A DNA stretch of 15,178 nt, from NCBI GenBank assembly GCA_025057335.1, contig JANWXG010000037.1, forward strand, positions 1-15,178, read 5' to 3'. Source of the DNA: a bacterium. GTDB lineage: Bacteria > Armatimonadota > HRBIN16. A model generated the notes under the pieces. That model was not told where the DNA came from, did no database searches, and worked only from the letters and a program-made list of their open reading frames with translations. Shown here piece by piece: positions 1-6,873 of this stretch. Positions within the stretch are counted from its first letter, which is position 1. Every line of letters begins with the position of its first letter. A program made the translations under genes and the position numbers.

Positions 1-702
1 TGCAGCACCTCGCCGGTCAGCGGGTCTACCAGCGTAATCTTCTCCACCTCGTCGCCGAAGAACTCCACGCGGGTGAGGATATCCTCGTCGGCGGGCAGGA
101 TTTCCAGCACGTCGCCGCGCACGCGGAAGGAGCCGCGCTCGGTGAGGAAATCGTTGAAGTTGAACTGCATCCGCACCAGCTGGCGGCGAATCTCTTCCAG
201 GTCGTACGCCTTGCCCCGATGTAGCACCAGCACCTGTTGCTTATACTCTTCGGGCGAGCCCAGACCGTAGATGCACGAGACGCTCGCCACCACAATCACA
301 TCGCGTCGTTCCAGCACTGCCTGCGTGGCGGCATGGCGCAGGCGGTCGATCTCGTCGTTGATGGAGGCGTCCTTCTCGATGTAGGTATCGGTTTGCGGGA
401 TGTACGCTTCGGGCTGGTAGTAGTCGTAGTAGGAGACGAAATAGCTCCACCGCGTTTTCGGGGAAGAACTCGCGGAACTCTTGTGTCAGCTGCGCGGCGA
501 GAGTCTTGTTGTGCGCGATGACCAACGTGGGGCGATTCAGGCGGGCAATCACCGACGCCATCGTGAAGGTTTTCCCGCTACCCGTGACGCCCAGCAGGGT
601 CTGGTAGCGGTAGCCTTTCAACACACCCTCTACCAGCTTCTCAATCGCCTGCGGCTGGTCGCCTTTAGGGGTGTAGTTCGGGTTGAGTGTGAAGCAGTCC
701 AT
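1..702 (-). pseudogene. uvrB: UvrB, excinuclease ABC subunit B, 5' part, frameshifted; runs off left edge
   Basis: UvrB is the DNA-loading helicase-like subunit of UvrABC nucleotide excision repair; it verifies damage handed over by UvrA and recruits UvrC. The ATG at 702 opens a typical UvrB N-terminus (FTLNPNYTPKGDQPQAI) with Walker A GVTGSGKT at residues 38-45 and the VIAHNKTLAAQL motif. After Glu86 (codon 447-445) one extra base at 444 throws the frame, and translation would stop at 243-241 after 153 residues. Skipping that base restores the family sequence at once: YFVSYYDYYQPEAY, the beta-hairpin that inserts at lesions, then IEKDASINDEIDRLRH and so on. The restored frame has no stop to the window edge (about 233 visible residues of a protein usually near 660-700). 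A GGGAGG ribosome site lies about 10 nt before the start. The intact conservation on both sides points to a very recent mutation or a one-base sequence error. Family call certain; gene status uncertain. Confidence 0.93.
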
Positions 703-725
703 CCCTTTCTCGCCTCCCGATGAGC

Positions 726-755
726 AGTATACCTGAGAGAGGGAACAGGGGGCAA
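726..755 (-). promoter_or_regulatory. Candidate sigma-70-type promoter for uvrB
   Basis: On the minus strand, TTGCCC (755-750, four of six consensus bases) and TATACT (731-726, five of six) are separated by 18 nt. The -10 box ends 23 nt before the uvrB ATG, so transcription would begin about 16 nt upstream of the start, just before the GGGAGG ribosome site. This gives uvrB its own short leader, in keeping with the 83-nt gap from the preceding gene. I saw no clear LexA-like palindrome. Assigned by eye only. Confidence 0.45.
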
Positions 756-785
756 GGGAGGAGGGCGTCCGCTAGGAGGTTGCCT

Positions 786-1202
786 TCAGGATGTTGGAGG
801 CGGAAGCATCGGGATGGAACAGTTTGCCAGGTATACCAGATGCGCTGGACAGTGGCAGTCGCTAGAGCCGAAGCCGCGCGCCACCACACGAGCGTTAGGC
901 AGGGAGAGCAGCTGCCTGTTGAGGGCACACTCGATGCGCTCCTGGGTGGGGAACAGGCGGATGTCCTCTACGTGCGCGTGTTGCAAGAGGTAGTCCATGT
1001 GCCACCGCAGGCGTTTCTGCAGGCGTAGGTGACGAACCACGCGCGCCCGTAAGCCTCCCAAGGCACTGCCCGTGTAGACGTATCTGCCTACAGGGAAGAG
1101 GAAGCTACCCAGTGCGCCGACCCTCAAGAAGACTTCCTGGGGCAGATACAGCACCAGCTGATACGCTCCCGGCACGTTCGGGATGCTCAAGGGGTCAAGC
1201 AT
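786..1202 (-). CDS. DUF123 (GIY-YIG-like) domain protein, stand-alone
   Basis: This 138-residue protein is nearly all one DUF123 domain (PF01986), a family related to GIY-YIG nucleases and in archaea often fused to endonuclease III; its biochemical role is not settled. Visible family marks are PGAYQLVL at 11-18, RVGALGSF at 27-34, GRYVYTGSALGGLRARVVRH at 39-58 (the GIY-YIG-like Tyr/Gly/Arg/His set), HMDYLL at 68-73, Glu91 in ERIECAL, and the closing FGSSDCHCPAHLVY at 111-124. The ATG at 1202 overlaps the end of rsmG by 8 nt (ATGCTTGA), which fits translational coupling; an upstream ATG at 1244 would add 14 residues lying inside rsmG and unlike the family, so I reject it. No partner glycosylase domain is attached. 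Lying between rsmG and uvrB, it may share the repair theme, but that is inference. Confidence 0.85.
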   Translation of the reverse strand: MLDPLSIPNVPGAYQLVLYLPQEVFLRVGALGSFLFPVGRYVYTGSALGGLRARVVRHLRLQKRLRWHMDYLLQHAHVEDIRLFPTQERIECALNRQLLSLPNARVVARGFGSSDCHCPAHLVYLANCSIPMLPPPTS

Positions 1203-1953
1203 CTTGCATGGAGACCTTAAGCCGCTTGACTTCGCGCAGCACACGCGCGGTGCTACGGGGGAACTGAACGGGTGTCGGCGTTATCTTCACGGAGCGCACC
1301 AGCAGGTTCACAATGTCCGAGTGAGGCACGGGCGCTTCCACCGTCTGTGGGGCGTCCCCGCCTAAGCGCAATATCTGTTCGCGTGCTTGCTCCACTTCCT
1401 CTTGTTGTGAAGGGCGCTTCATCCAGATCGCGTAGCCTCCCACTCGCACGAAAGGCAGTGTCCACTCTGCTAGCGCCCACAGATGTGCTACCGCGCGAGC
1501 GGTTACCAGGTCGAATCGCTCGCGCCACTGCGGTTGATGCGCTGCCTCCTCGGCGCGAGCGTGGACGAACTCGACCCCGTCCAGACCCAGTTGTGCACAG
1601 AGCGGACGTAGGAACAGGAAAGGGTCGTGCCGAGAGTCCAACAGGGTGAGGTGGATGTGGGGGAACGCGATTTTCAGGGGCACTCCCGGAAATCCTGCTC
1701 CCGTTCCCACGTCCAGCACGCGCGCCTCTGCTGTCGGAAGCCACGCTCGCACCAGTGTCAGCGAGTCCAGGAAGTGGCGTACGACCACCTCCTCAGGCGG
1801 CACGGCAGTCAGTCCCCTCCGTGCGTTCGTCTCGTAGAGGAGGCGGGCGTACAGCGCAAACTGTTCCCGCTGGCTCGGGAACAGCGTGATGCCTAGCGCC
1901 TCCGCGCCAGTCTGTAACAAGTGGTCGTCTATCTGCGCCCGCGCAGCAGCCAT
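1195..1953 (-). CDS. rsmG: RsmG, 16S rRNA (guanine-N7)-methyltransferase
   Basis: RsmG (GidB) transfers a methyl group from S-adenosylmethionine to N7 of the guanine equivalent to E. coli 16S G527; loss in other bacteria gives low-level streptomycin resistance. The 252-residue product has the family core: VVVRHFLDSL (56-65), the SAM-binding loop VLDVGTGAGFPGVPLKI (79-95), LTLLDS (102-107), RAEEA, and TARAVAHLWAL. Several usually conserved spots differ: the Asn of the NLT motif is Gly47 (RRGLTAV), the basic residues that usually follow LLDS are replaced by RHDPF, and the common Lys-Gly after the GG strand reads MKRP. The C-terminus lacks the usual YPRRPG-like ending. It overlaps the upstream export gene by 25 nt and the downstream DUF123 gene by 8 nt. 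No strong ribosome site precedes the ATG at 1953, so the start is less sure than the family. Confidence 0.9.
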   Translation of the reverse strand: MAAARAQIDDHLLQTGAEALGITLFPSQREQFALYARLLYETNARRGLTAVPPEEVVVRHFLDSLTLVRAWLPTAEARVLDVGTGAGFPGVPLKIAFPHIHLTLLDSRHDPFLFLRPLCAQLGLDGVEFVHARAEEAAHQPQWRERFDLVTARAVAHLWALAEWTLPFVRVGGYAIWMKRPSQQEEVEQAREQILRLGGDAPQTVEAPVPHSDIVNLLVRSVKITPTPVQFPRSTARVLREVKRLKVSMQDA

Positions 1954-3089
1954 GCCACGCTGGCGATCGCCGAAATCACCGAGATGGCGGACATGAAGTT
2001 GAACTGGTCGCGTGGTCGCTCCGCAACCACAATCTGGTCGTTCGGCTCCAAGTAGGGGTCGTCTGCCTTGCCCTCCTCGATGTCGGCGAAGTTCACCTTT
2101 ACCGTCTGGCGCTTACTGGAGCCAGGCACCGCACGCAGGATTTTAATGTCCCACTTGCGAGCGAAGGGAGTAAATCCCCCTGCAGCGCCAATTGCCTCGC
2201 TCAGGCGCATGCGTCCCACTAGAGGAATCGGTCCAGGACGGTTCACCCCACCGAACACGGAAACCGTCACCGCCTCCTGCACGGTCGGCACCAGAATACG
2301 GTCGCCATTGCGCAGCACCACCTGCCGAGCGGGGTCTTGCGACATCGCCTCGGTGTAGTTCACGGGGATCTCTTCTGTCTGCCCCTCGTGGCGGATGGTG
2401 ATGCGCGAGTTGTCAGCGTTGGGGAGTAAGCCTCCCGCTTGCAAAATCGCTTCGCGGAAGGTGCTACCTTCCTGCAGCGTGAGAGGTCCTGGGCGCGCTA
2501 CCGCCCCCGTGACGAAAATTGTCATCATCTGCCGCGCTGGCACGAGAACCACATCATCAGGCTGGATCTCCACGTTCGCAGTGGGGTCGCCAAACTTGAT
2601 ATACCTTTCTAGATCCAGCGTCATCTCGGCAGGGGCAGGCTGTTTGCGAGTGAGCTTGATACGCGACAGGTCGGCATTCTGTTCAGGCTCTGCGGCCTGA
2701 ATGACCTCGATGAGACGGGTGGGGAGGTGTTCCTTCAGCTGGATTTTTCCGCCCTTGCGCACTGCGCCCGTCACCGTCACAAAGCGTGGGAACCGCTCCA
2801 AAATCACGACGGTAACCACTGGGTCAACGTAGTACTTCTTGAGCATCTCGGTGAGTTTTTTGGTCAAACTCTCTTCGGTCTCGCCTGCGACCAGAATCGA
2901 GCCTAGCAAGGGCATCTTGATGTAGCCTTGCTCGTCTACCTTATACTGCCCACTAAGGTCTTTGTCCCCCACCAGCGTAATGCCCAGCGTATCGCCCGCA
3001 CCGATGCGTGTAGGAACTCCCTGCGCCAGTGCCGACGGAAGAGCGAGAGCTACTGCCAGCAGGATGAAAAGAGCGACGAAGCGCTTCAT
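1929..3089 (-). CDS. Polysaccharide export protein, Wza-like, with three SLBB domains
   Basis: This 386-residue protein belongs to the outer-membrane polysaccharide exporter family (Wza, OtnA), which forms the channel through which capsule or exopolysaccharide leaves the cell. Residues 1-22 are a signal peptide (MKRFVALFILL... with AlaLeuAla before Gln23); there is no lipobox cysteine, unlike E. coli Wza. A Poly_export domain spans about 25-102 (IGAGDTLGITLVG, GYIKMPLLG). Three SLBB domains follow, starting near 103 (VTVTGAVRKGG), 190 (IFVTGAVARPGPL) and 273 (VSVFGGVNRPGPI). The last about 25 residues form one hydrophobic helix ending LLRGRR, in the place where Wza has its outer-membrane helix. 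I chose ATG 3089 because it begins the signal peptide and has an AAGGGGG ribosome site; an upstream ATG at 3185 adds 32 residues of non-family sequence. No other polysaccharide gene is visible nearby. First gene of the unit with rsmG. Confidence 0.9.
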   Translation of the reverse strand: MKRFVALFILLAVALALPSALAQGVPTRIGAGDTLGITLVGDKDLSGQYKVDEQGYIKMPLLGSILVAGETEESLTKKLTEMLKKYYVDPVVTVVILERFPRFVTVTGAVRKGGKIQLKEHLPTRLIEVIQAAEPEQNADLSRIKLTRKQPAPAEMTLDLERYIKFGDPTANVEIQPDDVVLVPARQMMTIFVTGAVARPGPLTLQEGSTFREAILQAGGLLPNADNSRITIRHEGQTEEIPVNYTEAMSQDPARQVVLRNGDRILVPTVQEAVTVSVFGGVNRPGPIPLVGRMRLSEAIGAAGGFTPFARKWDIKILRAVPGSSKRQTVKVNFADIEEGKADDPYLEPNDQIVVAERPRDQFNFMSAISVISAIASVAWLLRGRR

Positions 3090-3115
3090 CGACGGTGAAC
3101 CCCCTTCTTGTGGCT

Positions 3116-3130
3116 TGCACGTGTGCACAC
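3116..3130. repeat. Overlapping palindromes, possible operator
   Basis: GTGTGCACAC at 3121-3130 is a perfect 10-nt palindrome. It overlaps a second inverted repeat, TGCAC-GT-GTGCA at 3116-3127. The site sits where transcription of the export gene would start if the TACAAT box at 3142-3137 is its -10, a common place for a repressor site. No regulator is encoded in the window, and the site is short enough to be chance. Confidence 0.3.
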
Positions 3131-3165
3131 AACAGTATTGTACCTCTTGTTTGCGCATCATTGTT

Positions 3166-3180
3166 TGGGCTAGTCGCCCA
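3166..3180. repeat. Inverted repeat TGGGC-TAGTC-GCCCA
   Basis: A perfect 5-nt stem (TGGGC / GCCCA) around a 5-nt loop. It lies about 25 nt upstream of the TACAAT box on the minus strand and also upstream of the plus-strand TATTAT box, so it could be a regulator site serving either direction. It is not followed by a run of T on either strand, so a terminator is unlikely. Confidence 0.25.
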
Positions 3181-3250
3181 GTCATCGCAAGTTTCCGGGA
3201 ATATTATCGGCAACAGGGAAGCCATCACGCAGCATAGTCTATCAAAGGGA

Positions 3251-3268
3251 CGCCTTGCGCTGAAGGCG
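3251..3268. repeat. Hairpin CGCCTT-GCGCTG-AAGGCG
   Basis: A perfect 6-nt stem with a 6-nt loop lies in the likely untranslated leader of the DUF4838 gene. There is no T-run after it on the plus strand (it is followed by CGCCCCC) or on the minus strand, so it does not look like an intrinsic terminator. Role unknown. Confidence 0.3.
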
Positions 3269-3415
3269 CGCCCCCAAAGCAATCCCGCGCGAACGGTGTT
3301 CCCAATAGGATAAGACGCTGACGCACTGGGTAGGGTAGCGCGGCTGCACTGCCAAAAGTTGCAGGACTCCGTTGCCGATGGTGGAATACCAGTTTGTCGG
3401 AGGGTGGAGACAAAG

Positions 3416-6034
3416 ATGGTCATACTGCTGGTGGTCTGCATACTCTGGGTAGGGGGCATCGTCTCTGCTCAGCCTGTTACTTTCTCCATTGCTCAGAATG
3501 GTCAGCCGCGTTGCTCTATAGCGACCGCAAAGGAGCACCAGTCGCTGGCGGAGGAGCTAGCGGGATGGCTGCAGCAGGTCACGCGCGGGGAGAAGTTTCC
3601 CCTGCAAAACCTCCCTCCCAGCCAGCCCGCTATCGTGTTAGCGACGGCAAGCGACCTGCCCGACCTCGCGAAGACACATCGGCTGGCGGATCTGGGACCT
3701 GAAGGCTACATCATCCGCACGGAGCCGAATCGCCTCTGGCTGCTCGCGAACACGCCTCTGGGGCTGCAACACGCCGTTTACAGGCTGCTGCATGAAGTCG
3801 GCTGTCGCTGGTACTTCGCCGACCCGGTATGGACGGTCATCCCCCATCGCCCCACCCTGCGCTTGAGGGTGAACCTGCGCGAACAGCCCGCCTTCCGCGA
3901 CCGGGTCATCTGGTACACCTGGGGCGCCCCCACGCAAACCCTCTGGAACCATTACCATGCCTGGTTCCGCCGCAACCGTCAGGGCGGACACTTCCGCGTG
4001 AACGCGGGACACGCCTACGAAGTCTACATCCCCTACAGCGAGTTCGAGAAGCACCCTGAGTGGTTCGCGCTGGTAGGGGGCAAGCGTCAGCCGACGCAGC
4101 TGTGCGTCAGCAACCCGGAGGTACAGCGGCGCGTGGTTGAGGGAATACTGCGCCTCTTCGAGCAAAATCCCGACTTGCAGATGGCTTCGGTGGAGCCTAA
4201 CGACGGCGGAGGCTACTGCGAGTGTGACGGCTGCAAAGCGATTGGCTCGCCTAGCGACCAGGCGTTCTACCTGGCGAACCTCGCGGCGAAAGCGGTGCGC
4301 GCCCGCTACCCCGACAAGTGGGTGGGGCTGCTCTCCTACGCTTACCACAGCGAGCCGCCGCGTTTCCCTATCGAGAAGGGAGTGTATGTGCAGGTCACTA
4401 CGGGCTTTCGCTACACTAGCCTGAGCCTGGAGGAGCAGGTCAACCGCATTCGCAACCTGGGCGCGGACGTGGGCGTGTATGACTACTTCAACGTGCCCGA
4501 ATGGTCATCGGACCTGCCGGGCGCGGCGAAGGCGGGGCGCCCCCGCGAGATGGCGGAGAGCATCCGACTATACCATCGTCTGGGCATGAACACCTACAGC
4601 ACGCAAGCCTCGCTCGACTGGATAGCCAGCGGACCGGGCTACTGGCTGGCGGCGCAGCTGATGTGGAACCCTCGCCTGGATACGGAGAGGCTGCTGGACG
4701 ATTTCTACCGCAACGCCTTCGGCAAGGCGGCGCGCCCAATGCGTCGCCTGTATGAACGCTGGGGGCGGGGCGAACGCTTCTCGCCGCGTGGGCTGCGGCT
4801 CGCCCTGCAAGACCTGCGGCAAGCCTACCGCCTCGCCGATGACCCGCAGGTGTTAGCGCGGCTGGACCAAGTGGCGATGTACCTGCACTGGCTGCGTCTG
4901 TGGATGGAGTACGACCGCGTGGCGCGCTGGGACGAGTTCGGCAGGCTGGTGTCAGACCCCGAAGAGATTCGCCGACGGGCGCAGGAGCTCATCCGTTACA
5001 CGCGACGTCTGACCGACCTGGGCATCGTGCATAGCTACTTCCACGTGTTCACAGGCTGGATGCGCTACCGATTCGCCGCGCTAGAGAAGATACCTGGCTT
5101 CGACTGGAGGCAGACGGAGGCGTGGAAGACAGAGGCGGTGACCGCGCCGACAGCGGAAGAGGTTCGCCGCCAGCTGCAAGACGACTTGCGTCGGCTGCAA
5201 GAGCTAGTTCCGCTCGCCGTGGAGATAACGGGCAAACGGTTTACGGGCAGGCTCGTGCCTCTTGCCGAGCGCGCGCTGGGGGCGGTGCAGGCGTGGGGCA
5301 ACGTCGCGCGGTCGCCTCTGTTTGTGGAGAGCGGACTGCACCTATTCCGCAGCGACGGCAACGAGGCTCTCCTTCTCACCTACACCCCCTTCGACAGCGG
5401 GCACACGGTGGACTGCCGATGGAGCCTGTTGCGAGAGGACGGCAAGCAGATTGCACAAGGGGAAGTGAAGGCGGAACAAGGTCAACCTGCTCAGATGATG
5501 CTGGAGCTGCGTGAGCCAGGCGTCTACGCGCTGAACCCGGGCACCGACTACTGGAAGGCGGCGCAGCTAGAGTTCTCCCCGCGCCCGCTCTCCGTGTGGT
5601 GCGGACGCGCCGACCGCGAGGGCAAGCCTCCACTGCGCCTGTGGTTGCCTCGTCTGGAGCAGCCGCTCTACTTCTACGTACCCAAGGGCACGCGCCACTT
5701 CGTCATCGGTATCGTAGAAGGCGGCTTTCCGCACAGCACGCTGGAGCTGCGCCTCGCTGACGGCAGGGTGGTGCGCCGCGAGCAAATCCTCGCGGGCGAC
5801 CAGCTCTCCATCATTATCGACGAGGACAGAAGGCAGTATGGCGAACTCGCCGAGATGCCTAAGCACGCCGTGTTGCCCTCGCAGCAACTGTCTATCCTTG
5901 TGCCGAAGGGGGCTGATGGACAGGTATGGGCGCTCTCCTTGAGCAGCCTGCGCTGTGTAGTGGAGCTATACGACATCCCGCCCTACCTGGCGCGGCATCC
6001 CGCAGAGCTGCTCGTACCTGAGGACGGACTGTAA
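3416..6034 (+). CDS. Secreted DUF4838 domain protein, glycoside-hydrolase-like
   Basis: This 872-residue protein is exported: residues 1-18 are a signal peptide (MVILLVVCILWVGGIVSA, then Gln-Pro). Residues about 20-150 resemble the alpha-glucuronidase N-terminal fold common in front of glycosidase barrels (GPEGYIIRT, LGLQHAVYRLL, GCRWYFAD). The DUF4838 domain (PF16126) follows: GHAYEVYIP, HPEWFALVGGKRQP and QLCVSNPEV near 195-240, then the signature EPNDGGGYCECDGC at 260-273 with a Cys-x-Cys-x-x-Cys cluster. The barrel-like part ends near residue 430; a helical stretch and, from about 630, beta-rich sequence with LYFYVPKGTRHF follow, probably a carbohydrate-binding-like domain. The family is thought to act on polysaccharides, but no substrate is established and catalytic residues are not assigned. 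Start at 3416 is supported by the signal peptide and by GGAGGG at 3399-3404; a start at 3359 adds 19 unrelated residues. It is the only plus-strand gene, so it is a single-gene unit. Confidence 0.85.
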   Translation: MVILLVVCILWVGGIVSAQPVTFSIAQNGQPRCSIATAKEHQSLAEELAGWLQQVTRGEKFPLQNLPPSQPAIVLATASDLPDLAKTHRLADLGPEGYIIRTEPNRLWLLANTPLGLQHAVYRLLHEVGCRWYFADPVWTVIPHRPTLRLRVNLREQPAFRDRVIWYTWGAPTQTLWNHYHAWFRRNRQGGHFRVNAGHAYEVYIPYSEFEKHPEWFALVGGKRQPTQLCVSNPEVQRRVVEGILRLFEQNPDLQMASVEPNDGGGYCECDGCKAIGSPSDQAFYLANLAAKAVRARYPDKWVGLLSYAYHSEPPRFPIEKGVYVQVTTGFRYTSLSLEEQVNRIRNLGADVGVYDYFNVPEWSSDLPGAAKAGRPREMAESIRLYHRLGMNTYSTQASLDWIASGPGYWLAAQLMWNPRLDTERLLDDFYRNAFGKAARPMRRLYERWGRGERFSPRGLRLALQDLRQAYRLADDPQVLARLDQVAMYLHWLRLWMEYDRVARWDEFGRLVSDPEEIRRRAQELIRYTRRLTDLGIVHSYFHVFTGWMRYRFAALEKIPGFDWRQTEAWKTEAVTAPTAEEVRRQLQDDLRRLQELVPLAVEITGKRFTGRLVPLAERALGAVQAWGNVARSPLFVESGLHLFRSDGNEALLLTYTPFDSGHTVDCRWSLLREDGKQIAQGEVKAEQGQPAQMMLELREPGVYALNPGTDYWKAAQLEFSPRPLSVWCGRADREGKPPLRLWLPRLEQPLYFYVPKGTRHFVIGIVEGGFPHSTLELRLADGRVVRREQILAGDQLSIIIDEDRRQYGELAEMPKHAVLPSQQLSILVPKGADGQVWALSLSSLRCVVELYDIPPYLARHPAELLVPEDGL

Positions 6035-6045
6035 ACAGGGCTCGT

Positions 6046-6873
6046 CTACACGTCCCGCCTGCCGAACACGAGTACTGCCAGCATTAGCACGGCGAGCACA
6101 TAGCCGAACACGTAGCCCACCTCCCAGCCTGCGGGTGGGCTTTCAAACGCCTGAAACCGCTGGCTCATCATCATGCGCTCAGGGATGACCACCGACAGCT
6201 CCTCCAGCACCCAGCGGCGCAAGTGATTCATCGGCACAATCCAGCGCACGTTGTTGGCGACGTTTACCAGCGTCTCGATATCGAACACCATGCCGAACTC
6301 GCGCATTGGCTTCTCCGACCAAGCGATGCCCGCTGAGATGATGGAGAGCGCTACCGTCAGCCCCATCGAGGCGAAGGTGGAGAAGAACAGCGTGAGCGTG
6401 CCGAATAACACGGGATAGAGCAGCACCACCAACGGCGCGCGCCACGTCTCCAGATACGTCTTGCCCATCATCAGCCGAATGGAAGCATAGAGCAGTACCG
6501 TCCAGAACAGCGTGTTCAACAAGGCAAAAACCAGCACCCCCAACCACTTGCCCAGCACCACCTGATACCGATGCAGCGGCTTGTACAGGATGGCGTAGAG
6601 CATCCCGCGCTCAATCTCCAGCGCAATCGCCCCCGACGCTAGCGTCATCGCCATCACCGAGCCGAAGAACTTGACTACATCCAGCCCCAGTATCAGCGTG
6701 ATTCGGGGCACTACGCTCTGCACGATGGGGTCGTTCGCGCGCACCGACGCGCCCAGCTTCGCCACGAACACGAAGCCCACTACCGCCAGCGACGCCAGCA
6801 GCGACGCCACCCACAGCCGTCGGCGCAAGGTCTCCTTCAACGTCAGGGAGGCTATCAGCAAGATTGCCCTCAC
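6046..6873 (-). CDS. ABC-2 type transporter permease
   Basis: This 275-residue integral membrane protein is the likely membrane half of an ABC transporter whose ATPase is encoded immediately upstream. It begins VRAILLIASLTLKETLRRRLW, the amphipathic entry typical of ABC-2 permeases, then has about six hydrophobic segments: near 21-39, 60-85, 105-132, 145-166, 168-185 and a last one at about 253-270 ending VFGRRDV. A loop of about 70 residues before the last segment lies outside the membrane. The GTG start at 6873 overlaps the ATPase stop in GTGA and has GGAGGAGG just upstream. A start at 7182 would add 103 Ala/Arg-rich residues that are the ATPase gene read in another frame. Substrate cannot be told. 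Its stop is 11 nt from the end of the converging DUF4838 gene. Confidence 0.88.
   Translation of the reverse strand: MRAILLIASLTLKETLRRRLWVASLLASLAVVGFVFVAKLGASVRANDPIVQSVVPRITLILGLDVVKFFGSVMAMTLASGAIALEIERGMLYAILYKPLHRYQVVLGKWLGVLVFALLNTLFWTVLLYASIRLMMGKTYLETWRAPLVVLLYPVLFGTLTLFFSTFASMGLTVALSIISAGIAWSEKPMREFGMVFDIETLVNVANNVRWIVPMNHLRRWVLEELSVVIPERMMMSQRFQAFESPPAGWEVGYVFGYVLAVLMLAVLVFGRRDV

Larger units (their letters stand above)
3090..3415. promoter_or_regulatory. Divergent intergenic region with weak promoter candidates and small inverted repeats
   Basis: This 326-nt region lies between the divergent starts of the polysaccharide export gene and the DUF4838 gene and must hold both promoters. 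On the minus strand a TACAAT box (3142-3137) could be a -10, about 47 nt before the export gene start, but no good -35 is spaced from it. On the plus strand TATTAT (3202-3207) is a possible -10, also without a clear -35. Inverted repeats are described separately. I found no convincing coding sequence, riboswitch fold or terminator; short open frames here have no ribosome site and no recognisable product. Confidence 0.4.

Noticed and set aside
435..455. Programmed frameshift in uvrB
   Set aside because: No slippery heptamer, no rare-codon or stop-codon context of known shift sites, and no known case of frameshifting in uvrB.
3225..3413. 62-residue minus-strand open frame in the divergent region
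   Set aside because: No ribosome site, no recognisable sequence, and it would cover the likely leader of the DUF4838 gene.
6022..6050. Terminator between the converging DUF4838 and permease genes
   Set aside because: Only 11 nt separate the stops; the inverted bases there (CTGTAAACAG and GACG/CGTC) are too weak and have no T-run.
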